DNA of 20,125 nt from Thermoplasmatota archaeon (GTDB lineage Archaea; Thermoplasmatota; E2; DHVEG-1): assembly GCA_018824925.1 (NCBI GenBank), contig JAHJFH010000274.1, positions 1 through 20,125 of the forward strand. Direction: 5' to 3'. A program made the position numbers and the translations under genes. The notes under the pieces are model-generated. The model was not told where the DNA came from and made no database searches. It saw nothing but the letters and a program-made list of their open reading frames with translations. Below, in pieces: positions 15,564 through 20,125 of this stretch; the stretch's first letter is position 1, and each line of letters starts with the position of its first letter.

Positions 15564-16856
15564 TTATAAATACTTGTCGATGTACTGGTATTCCTTGGTT
15601 AGGTTTCCTTGATGTAGAATTATGGCTGGTTTGAGTTCAGTAGGTAGGTGTAAGCTACTGAGTGGTTGGGTGAAATCAGTGTGTGCAAGAGGGGGGATTA
15701 AATTAAAAAGAGCTTTACTAAAGGCGATGGATGATGCTCTTGGGAGTTCGCAGGGTAGGTTGTCAATAGCCATAACTGCAATTCCATGGCCGATGGGGCC
15801 ATCTACAATGGTTTTTTTAAGTGGATGATACACAAAACAGGGGCTATCAGGAGTGGTGACTTTTTCAGTACATTCGATTGCACCATGGATGTCGACACTG
15901 ATATCTCCGATGATTTGGAGTTTTCTATCAGATGTAGCGTGGTGAGTGATCCAGTCTTTTGTTACCAGTCGTGGATAGCGGTTATCCCAATAGATACAGT
16001 TCATGAGTATGGAGAGATGGGGGAGGTATTGATCGAATTGGGGCTCATAACGATCAGGACGTTTGTAATAGTCTTGTAGATTGAAGGGCCCTTGTTTTGG
16101 TGTGACGATGTCATGTTCTTTGAAGACGACTTTGTAGACATGGTGAGGGTCTGCGTGTTGAGTGATGGTGGGGAGGTCTTTAGGTTGGATTTCTTTATGG
16201 GGGAGAAGATCGATGATTTCCTGTGCCCCCTGCGAGACATGGCCGTAACCAGCAAAGCCAATAATGAGGGGGTGTTCTTCAGAGGAGAGTCCCTGGGTTT
16301 TTATATGGTTTGCAAGGTGATGGAACTGTTCTTTTACATTTTCAAGGGTGCCATAGTGGATGGTTTGTTGTATAGTGGTGAGGGGTGATGAAATTCCTTG
16401 GTTTTGAAGGCGTTGTCCGTAGCCCCAGAGGGTGTCAATCATTCCGGCAAGACCAGCATATCGTCCAAAGAAAACAAGTCGGCGTCCTTGGGAGTCGATG
16501 ATGCGTTCATAGTCTAAGAGGGTGCATTCAAGATCCATCATGTGCTTTAACATGGGCATGTTATTTTGTTGACCTTTTATGGTGTGGGAGAAGAATATAT
16601 AGGTTTTTTTTTCTTGGAAAAAATTGGTGGGTATTTCCTTAACCGCGAATATGATGGAGGCATCTGAGAGATCCTCGGTGATGATTGCACCGGTGTATTG
16701 GTATTTTTCGTCGGTAAATACCCGTATTGATGAGGGTTGTATATGGGTGGTGATGCTGTGGTGTTCTTTTAGTTCTTGGACGAGTTTTGGGGTGATAGGG
16801 ACGCGTCGTTCCCATTTGTTTTTGTCTTCTCGTCGGATGCCGATTGTTGGATTCAT
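15564..16856 (-). CDS. Lysine-2-oxoglutarate reductase (saccharopine dehydrogenase, lysine-forming type; AlaDH/PNT fold)
   Basis: Condenses L-lysine with 2-oxoglutarate using NAD(P)H to form saccharopine, or runs in reverse. The 430-residue protein begins with the AlaDH/PNT N-terminal signature (IGIRREDKNKWERRVPITP, residues 5-23). It carries LVFFGRYAGLAGMIDTLWGY (127-146), a hallmark of the LKR half of eukaryotic LKR-SDH, and a dinucleotide-binding loop IIGFAGYGHVSQGAQE (198-213). The last part holds conserved NCIYWDNRYPRLVT. Together with the following SDH gene it rebuilds, as two separate proteins, what animals and plants carry as one fused enzyme. Its TATA box puts it first in the operon. 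Confidence 0.88.
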   Translation of the reverse strand: MNPTIGIRREDKNKWERRVPITPKLVQELKEHHSITTHIQPSSIRVFTDEKYQYTGAIITEDLSDASIIFAVKEIPTNFFQEKKTYIFFSHTIKGQQNNMPMLKHMMDLECTLLDYERIIDSQGRRLVFFGRYAGLAGMIDTLWGYGQRLQNQGISSPLTTIQQTIHYGTLENVKEQFHHLANHIKTQGLSSEEHPLIIGFAGYGHVSQGAQEIIDLLPHKEIQPKDLPTITQHADPHHVYKVVFKEHDIVTPKQGPFNLQDYYKRPDRYEPQFDQYLPHLSILMNCIYWDNRYPRLVTKDWITHHATSDRKLQIIGDISVDIHGAIECTEKVTTPDSPCFVYHPLKKTIVDGPIGHGIAVMAIDNLPCELPRASSIAFSKALFNLIPPLAHTDFTQPLSSLHLPTELKPAIILHQGNLTKEYQYIDKYL

Positions 16857-16892
16857 AGGTATGTCTCTGTGGTGCGATGCATCATATTGGTT

Positions 16893-16906
16893 CTTATATA
16901 TATTTT
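16893..16906 (-). promoter_or_regulatory. TATA box for LKR-SDH operon
   Basis: The minus strand reads AAAATATATATAAG, centred near 16899. This predicts a start near 16873 and a leader of about 17 bases with no obvious ribosome binding site. Confidence 0.55.
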
Positions 16907-16936
16907 GAGGAAGGAGAGCGGTTGTGGATGTGGTGA

Positions 16937-18031
16937 CTATTTGTAACGGAGGAGTGCTGCGATATGACCGAGTTCTGCGATGAAGGGATCATCAGTGAAT
17001 TCTATAGTGGCGTTGGTACGTTCAGCAAATTCAATAATCTCTTCGATGGCATCTGTTTCTGAGGCGGGTTGTCCACAGATGGGGCAGTCTTTGATGGGGC
17101 CTGCACGGACGATTTGGCAATGTTCACAGATGCAGCCTTTGACTTTGTAGTCTTTTTCAACGAAAAGAATATCGATCTTTCCTTGTTGTGCGGCTTGAAG
17201 GGTATGATCAAATCCATATGTGGCGAGGCCATCGGTGAGGATTTCTTTTTTCAAGTGGTTGACGAGGCGAGTAGTTGCTTTTTGTTCTTCGGAGCTGATG
17301 TGTTTAAAGGATTCTTGTATAAGACGGTTTTCGTTATTGATGTCGATGTCAAGGGTGGTGAGAACGAGTTGTTGGAGGTGTTTTGGGAGTTGGTCGTAGA
17401 ATTGTTTTTTTGTGGTACCCGGTCCGGCAAGGATGATGTGTGATTCATGGTGTTCTTCGAGTGATTCGATGACGTCTTTGAGGAATTGATGGATAGCACC
17501 TTTGCGGAGACGTTGAAATCGAGCTTGTGATTGGCCACCTTTTTTGTGTTTGTTCATAATGTCTTTTAATAGTTGGGTGTGTTTTTCGATGTGGCCAAGA
17601 TCGATGTCGATGATTTTTGCGGTATGTGAGTCAAGGAGGACGAGAGTGAAGGATTCCCATTCATCGAGGATGCGTGCGAGTGGTCGTATGTATGGTGAGG
17701 TGTCGACGATAAGTGCATTATAGATGGGGGTCTTTAGGGTGAGGGTTTTGAAAAAGTCATGGATGACAGAGGCATAGATAGCGCCGTAGGTCGCGTTGGT
17801 GGTGTGAAGGTAGGTTTTGATGCGTTCCATGGTGGTATGGAAATTGGTTTCTTCAGTGGTGTTGAGAGCAGAGGCACAGGCGTGTTCGCGATGATCGAAA
17901 TATTGTGGGTCTTCGTTTTTGTTGAAATAGATGGTTATGTAGGTGTTTTGGTTGGTGGAATCATATTGTTCGGCAAGTTCACGGATGAGTGTTCGTGGGT
18001 CTTCTGGGTGGTTTGGTGGTTTTTGGGTCAT
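16937..18031 (-). CDS. aRF1-like GGQ protein (release-factor paralogue, baeRF/Vms1-like group)
   Basis: A 364-residue relative of archaeal/eukaryotic class I release factor. The middle domain carries the peptidyl-tRNA hydrolysis motif in HKKGGQSQARFQRLRKGA (GGQ at 165-167), preceded by a region like aRF1 (SPYIRPLARILDEW). The third domain has HIILAGPGTTKKQF (198-211), matching the GGPGPTK region of aRF1, followed by a zinc-ribbon-like insertion with C300, C302, C305, C316 and C319. The N-terminal 145 residues lack the NIKS and YxCxxxF stop-codon-reading motifs, so it is unlikely to be the main release factor. A role in freeing peptides from stalled ribosomes or tRNA cleavage is inferred from the family. 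It is transcribed divergently from a Cas4-like gene pair, sharing one TATA box. Confidence 0.82.
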   Translation of the reverse strand: MTQKPPNHPEDPRTLIRELAEQYDSTNQNTYITIYFNKNEDPQYFDHREHACASALNTTEETNFHTTMERIKTYLHTTNATYGAIYASVIHDFFKTLTLKTPIYNALIVDTSPYIRPLARILDEWESFTLVLLDSHTAKIIDIDLGHIEKHTQLLKDIMNKHKKGGQSQARFQRLRKGAIHQFLKDVIESLEEHHESHIILAGPGTTKKQFYDQLPKHLQQLVLTTLDIDINNENRLIQESFKHISSEEQKATTRLVNHLKKEILTDGLATYGFDHTLQAAQQGKIDILFVEKDYKVKGCICEHCQIVRAGPIKDCPICGQPASETDAIEEIIEFAERTNATIEFTDDPFIAELGHIAALLRYK

Positions 18032-18060
18032 GGAGTAGTTTCGGTAACCCTGGGGGAATG

Positions 18061-18067
18061 ATATATA
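18061..18067. promoter_or_regulatory. Shared TATA box for two divergent genes
   Basis: ATATATA reads as a TATA box on both strands. Its centre (18064) is 29 bases from the ATG at 18093 and 33 bases from the ATG at 18031. At the usual 26-base distance both transcripts would start within 3-7 bases of their start codons. No second box of similar quality lies in the 61-base gap. Confidence 0.6.
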
Positions 18068-18092
18068 GTTTTGTATAGGGATATCGTAAGGG

Positions 18093-18362
18093 ATGGGTCA
18101 ACGGAAATCTTCGGTTTCGCCGGTTATTCGTGCATCTGAGATTGGCCAATATGTTTTTTGTTCGATGGCATGGCAGTTATCTCGTGAGGGATATGTTCCG
18201 GATTCTCCAGCGCTTGAACGAGGTGCTGCTGCACATCGGTCTTTGGGGGTTCAGTTAGAGGGTTTTGATAAAGTTTATCGGATTGTTCGCTGGATAGGGG
18301 GAATTGCGGCAGTGCTGATGGCTCTTGAAATGCTTGGGTTGCTTGTGGGGGTGTTGTTATGA
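18093..18362 (+). CDS. Cas4-like nuclease, N-terminal half with one membrane helix
   Basis: An 89-residue protein holding the first part of a Cas4/RecB-type PD-(D/E)XK nuclease. It has SEIGQYVFCSMAWQL with Cys23, where Cas4 has the first iron-sulphur ligand, and LERGAAAHRSLG with the conserved His48. After residue 62 it becomes a hydrophobic helix (about 65-89, IVRWIGGIAAVLMALEML) and stops. The remaining nuclease motifs are encoded by the next frame, whose ATG overlaps this stop as ATGA. The two products together make one nuclease with a two-helix membrane hairpin. It could be a true split pair, a programmed frameshift or a recent mutation. No cas1, cas2 or CRISPR repeats are nearby. Confidence 0.72.
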   Translation: MGQRKSSVSPVIRASEIGQYVFCSMAWQLSREGYVPDSPALERGAAAHRSLGVQLEGFDKVYRIVRWIGGIAAVLMALEMLGLLVGVLL

Positions 18363-18886
18363 TGTGGTGGGTAGGTGTGGTTTTAGTTGGATGTGGGGTT
18401 TTTTTATGTGTTATTGCTTTTGTGTTTCGTTATATAGTAATGGTGAAAAAACGACGATTGTATGTACCTTCGGGGACGGTTCGGTATACTGATTTGCATC
18501 GGCCTGCTGAGCCGTTGTTTTCTCGTAGGTATTTATTAACTGGTAAACCAGATTTTGTTGTTGAGATGGATGAAGGGGTGGTGCCGGTGGAGTATAAATC
18601 AGGGTGGTATGTTACACCTCCTGAGAATCATGTGTTGCAGGTGGCAGCGTATTGTTTGTTGGTGGAGGATGTACAGCAGGTGCATGTACCGTTTGGATGG
18701 TTAGTGTATCCGTCGGGGCGGTTTCGGGTTTGGTTTGATGCGGCGTTACGGGTTCGGTTAGCATCGGTGATGGGGGAGATGCGTATGGTGTTGCAGGGTA
18801 AACGAAGGGTTGTGGTGGATCATGGTGATGTAAAGCGGTGTCGGCATTGTTCATTTCGGGGGGTGTGTTCGGTGAGGTTGGGGTAG
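18359..18886 (+). CDS. Cas4-like nuclease, C-terminal half with one membrane helix
   Basis: A 175-residue protein that starts with a hydrophobic helix (about 2-28, WWVGVVLVGCGVFLCVIAFV) and a basic stretch KKRR. The catalytic part of a Cas4-like PD-(D/E)XK nuclease follows: TGKPDFVVEM (Asp65), VPVEYKSGW (Glu78, Lys80) and HVLQVAAYCLL (Gln94, Tyr98, the QxxxY motif). Three C-terminal cysteines, C161, C164 and C170 (CRHCSFRGVC), complete the four-cysteine iron-sulphur set with Cys23 of the preceding protein. Cas4 relatives are metal-dependent 5'-to-3' DNA exonucleases. The ATG overlaps the upstream TGA, so translation is probably coupled. Coding strand is very G/T-rich. The product alone lacks the N-terminal His and Cys, so it probably needs its partner. 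Confidence 0.75.
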   Translation: MMWWVGVVLVGCGVFLCVIAFVFRYIVMVKKRRLYVPSGTVRYTDLHRPAEPLFSRRYLLTGKPDFVVEMDEGVVPVEYKSGWYVTPPENHVLQVAAYCLLVEDVQQVHVPFGWLVYPSGRFRVWFDAALRVRLASVMGEMRMVLQGKRRVVVDHGDVKRCRHCSFRGVCSVRLG

Positions 18887-18913
18887 TTTTTGTTGGGTAA
18901 ATATATTTTTATT
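18887..18913 (+). terminator. T-rich terminator after Cas4-like pair
   Basis: Immediately after the stop codon the plus strand has TTTTTGTT and then ATATATTTTTATTT. These are oligo-T runs of the kind that end archaeal transcripts. Confidence 0.35.
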
Positions 18914-18921
18914 TAATGGCA

Positions 18922-18933
18922 AATTATATAAAT
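18922..18933 (+). promoter_or_regulatory. TATA box for the 78-residue protein gene
   Basis: AATTATATAAAT is centred near 18928. The predicted start is about 18954, giving a leader of about 30 bases that carries a GGGGGAG ribosome binding site. Confidence 0.5.
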
Positions 18934-18962
18934 ATCATCTTATTATAATAAATTGGGTTATT

Positions 18963-18974
18963 CTCCCGGGGGAG
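18963..18974 (+). promoter_or_regulatory. Ribosome binding site within a small hairpin
   Basis: GGGGGAG (18968-18974) sits nine bases before the ATG at 18984. CTCC (18963-18966) can pair with GGAG (18971-18974), leaving a four-base loop, so the site could be partly masked in the mRNA. Ribosome binding sites this strong are uncommon among the largely leaderless genes here. Confidence 0.45.
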
Positions 18975-18983
18975 TTTTACTCA

Positions 18984-19220
18984 ATGAAATCAACAAAATT
19001 AATCAAACACCATGAACTCTCTTTTGAAGATGGTGTGCTGCTTGCCAAACATATTTATGAATGCGCTATCCATAAAACCCTTCATGATGTTCCCGAACAA
19101 TGGCATATTTATTTTAAAACCTATGAATTACTCTCACAACTTATTGGAGAAACTAATCCACGACGTATCCATGAAATCCTATATTCTCTGAATCTTCAAG
19201 ATATTTATACATCATTATAA
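18984..19220 (+). CDS. Small protein of unknown function (78 aa)
   Basis: I do not recognise this protein. It is short and probably all helical, with no signal peptide, no membrane segment and no cysteine pair (one Cys at 27). Notable parts are the basic, His-containing start MKSTKLIKHHELS, an aromatic middle EQWHIYFKTYELLSQLIG, and a C-terminal segment NPRRIHEILYSLNLQDIY. A good TATA box, a strong ribosome binding site and balanced codon use support a real gene. It stands alone between the Cas4-like pair and the transposon region. Possible roles include a small nucleic-acid-binding or adaptor protein, which is only a guess from its size and charge. Confidence 0.65.
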   Translation: MKSTKLIKHHELSFEDGVLLAKHIYECAIHKTLHDVPEQWHIYFKTYELLSQLIGETNPRRIHEILYSLNLQDIYTSL

Positions 19221-19416
19221 TCTTCATTGTGAGAATATCTGATGGTAATTGAAAGTTATATAAAACCATCGTTTATGTCCCAAGCCTTGCTTATCGATGA
19301 CGCTACAATTTGACAAAAAAATCTATCTTAAAATTGATAGTCAGCCGCTTGTCGTGACCACTATAAATAATTGATTTCCAATGATATGATAATTACATAT
19401 ATCAAAATGATATGAA
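19221..19416. other. Non-coding stretch before the IS element, with an orphan TATA box
   Basis: No gene is seen. A good BRE/TATA-like sequence, GAAAGTTATATAAAACC, lies at 19251-19267 on the plus strand and would start a transcript near 19287, but only a 13-codon frame follows. A short hairpin CTATC...GATAG lies at 19323-19340. AATGATATGA occurs twice, at 19380-19389 and 19406-19415, directly beside the IS element hairpin. Confidence 0.5.
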
Positions 19417-19435
19417 ATAAGGGCTGCGCCCTTAT
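19417..19435. repeat. Perfect hairpin, outer downstream end of IS element
   Basis: ATAAGGGC - TGC - GCCCTTAT forms an exact 8-bp stem with a 3-base loop. It is the probable transposase-recognised palindrome near the end downstream of tnpA. Confidence 0.6.
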
Positions 19436-19458
19436 GATCCCATTCCGCCTTCGTTCCT

Positions 19459-19482
19459 CGGCAAGCCCTATAGGCGTTGCCG
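19459..19482. repeat. Hairpin just after the tnpA stop
   Basis: CGGCAAGCC pairs with GGC(G)TTGCCG: a 9-bp stem with one bulged G and the loop CTATA. It begins five bases after the tnpA stop and may serve as element end or transcript stop. Confidence 0.6.
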
Positions 19483-19486
19483 TATC

Positions 19487-19960
19487 TCACTCGGCGGTCA
19501 CAGTGGGTAGTCTTTGTTGCCGGTCATCAACTACATGAACATTGTGATGACGTGGTTGATCACGGATATAGGCGCTCGATTCCTCAAGGTTTTTCCAACC
19601 CGTGGATTCATAATGGTCATAGCCACTCCAAAAACCACCACGTGGATATCGTTTCCGAAACCCCGGGAAGGTTTCAAATATTTTCCTGGCAGAATAGGAT
19701 TTCAGCATGATTTCCGCGGTTTGAACTGAGTACCGCTTTGGGATATTTACCAAGAAGTGAACATGGTTGAACGCGAAACCAAAATCACCAAACTCAAAAC
19801 CAAAGCGTTCCAAATCATAGAATGCTTCTGTACAGGTGTCAATATAGACCTGTTTTCGAAAACAATTATATCGGTTATGGGTGACAAACATCATGGTCAC
19901 CCAGTTATTGCGAGTATCACCCGCAATCTTTTTAGAGCTACCGCTACATACAACCTTCAT
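19487..19960 (-). CDS. tnpA: IS200/IS605 family transposase TnpA (Y1 HUH nuclease)
   Basis: A single-strand DNA transposase that cuts and joins element ends through a tyrosine-DNA link. The 157-residue product has the HUH metal site in FNHVHFLV (H66, H68), the helix LKSYSARKIFETFPGF, and the catalytic tyrosine in EESSAYIRDQPRHH (Tyr131, with Gln135). Length is normal for a stand-alone IS200 TnpA, so it looks intact. A TTG at 20020 in frame would add 20 residues, but that extension runs through the end hairpin. The ATG at 19960 is preceded by AGGAG eleven bases upstream, so I use it. No intact tnpB accompanies it in the window. Confidence 0.88.
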   Translation of the reverse strand: MKVVCSGSSKKIAGDTRNNWVTMMFVTHNRYNCFRKQVYIDTCTEAFYDLERFGFEFGDFGFAFNHVHFLVNIPKRYSVQTAEIMLKSYSARKIFETFPGFRKRYPRGGFWSGYDHYESTGWKNLEESSAYIRDQPRHHNVHVVDDRQQRLPTVTAE

Positions 19961-19976
19961 ATTATTGAATACTCCT

Positions 19977-20018
19977 GTCGCGTCGTTAAGGGGCAGGCGA
20001 ATGCCTGCCGCACGCGAC
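19977..20018. repeat. Two-part stem-loop upstream of tnpA (element left end)
   Basis: The inner hairpin GGCAGGC-GAAT-GCCTGCC (19992-20009) is a perfect 7-bp stem. It is enclosed by GTCGCG (19977-19982) and CGCGAC (20013-20018), which pair to form an outer 6-bp stem with unequal internal loops. This is typical of the structured single-strand end bound by IS200 TnpA. Confidence 0.65.
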
Positions 20019-20067
20019 AAAAAAGAGATATGGTTTAACTTGAGAAAAAAGAGATGCGACTTTTCAT

Positions 20068-20102
20068 CTGCGGGTCTTACGCTGATGCTTCAGACCACGC
20101 AG
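20068..20102. repeat. Hairpin at window edge, possible end of a second IS605-type element
   Basis: CTGCGGGTCT (20068-20077) pairs with AGACCACGCAG (20092-20102): a 10-bp stem with one bulged A and a 14-base loop. It overlaps a minus-strand frame entering from the edge. Confidence 0.5.
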
Positions 20103-20125
20103 TATTCCCAATCGCAACTATAACA
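20077..20125 (-). CDS. Possible C-terminal tail of a tnpB-like gene, cut by window edge
   Basis: A minus-strand frame enters at the edge and stops at 20077-20079, reading VIVAIGNTAWSEASA. IS605/IS1341 TnpB proteins often end with a variable tail of this style after an N-I-L-x-x-G-type stretch, and their stop often lies within the hairpin at the element's right end, as here. Fifteen residues are far too few for a firm call; other frames are also open for a short way. Confidence 0.2.
   Translation of the reverse strand, partial: VIVAIGNTAWSEASA

Larger units (their letters stand above)
19417..20018 (-). mobile_element. IS200/IS605-type insertion sequence (tnpA only)
   Basis: One minus-strand Y1 transposase gene is flanked by hairpins instead of terminal inverted repeats, the layout of IS200-like elements. 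Upstream of tnpA a two-part stem spans 19977-20018. Downstream there are two hairpins, 19459-19482 and 19417-19435. The span of about 600 bases is normal for IS200. Exact ends are not determined: these elements make no target duplication, so the outer limits could extend some tens of bases beyond the hairpins. Confidence 0.75.

Noticed and set aside
16937..18031. Canonical release factor aRF1
   Set aside because: GGQ and the third domain match, but the N-terminal NIKS and YxCxxxF decoding motifs are missing.
18093..18886. CRISPR-Cas locus
   Set aside because: The Cas4-like genes have no cas1, cas2, effector or repeat array near them in the window.
19961..20020. TTG start for tnpA at 20020
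   Set aside because: The extension reads through the end hairpin and lacks a ribosome binding site; ATG 19960 has AGGAG upstream.

Overview
The window reads as a piece of a euryarchaeal chromosome of moderate GC content, most likely from the Thermoplasmatota or a related uncultured lineage such as Marine Benthic Group D. The taxon is an inference. The evidence for an archaeon is direct: TATA boxes placed about 26 bases before predicted transcript starts, several nearly leaderless mRNAs, an archaeal/eukaryotic-type glycyl-tRNA synthetase, an archaeal PGI/PMI-type sugar isomerase, an aRF1-like GGQ protein, and a secreted beta-propeller protein of an archaeal family. A secreted gingipain-like C25 protease fits a protein-degrading sediment archaeon.

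Layout. 1-1238 (minus): a small two-CBS protein followed by the N-terminal part of a Kef/CPA2 cation:proton antiporter cut by the window edge. 1297-2580 (minus): a membrane-anchored surface protein with a cytoplasmic tail. 2797-3855 (minus) and 3992-7565 (plus): a divergent arrangement, with a phosphoglucose/phosphomannose isomerase facing an amidohydrolase - four-CBS protein - glycyl-tRNA synthetase run. A 9+9 bp palindrome lies between them. 7605-16856 (all minus): a secreted C25 protease, lysine 6-aminotransferase, a secreted beta-propeller protein, and a two-gene lysine-ketoglutarate reductase / saccharopine dehydrogenase pair. A 530-base non-coding gap at 11459-11988 holds two sizeable inverted repeats, one of which looks like a small RNA gene. 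16937-18886: an aRF1-like (GGQ) protein and, divergently from the same TATA box, a Cas4-like nuclease split into two overlapping genes, each with one membrane helix. 18984-19220: an unrecognised 78-residue protein. 19417-20125: an IS200/IS605-type element with terminal hairpins and traces of a second element end.

How it may work together (inference): the protease, lysine aminotransferase and LKR/SDH pair could carry extracellular protein through to lysine breakdown, with both lysine routes meeting at 2-aminoadipate 6-semialdehyde and making glutamate. No semialdehyde dehydrogenase is in the window. The GGQ protein and the split membrane nuclease share one promoter, which makes them the best candidate here for an undescribed functional pair. 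No CRISPR array, cas1/cas2, tRNA or rRNA was seen.
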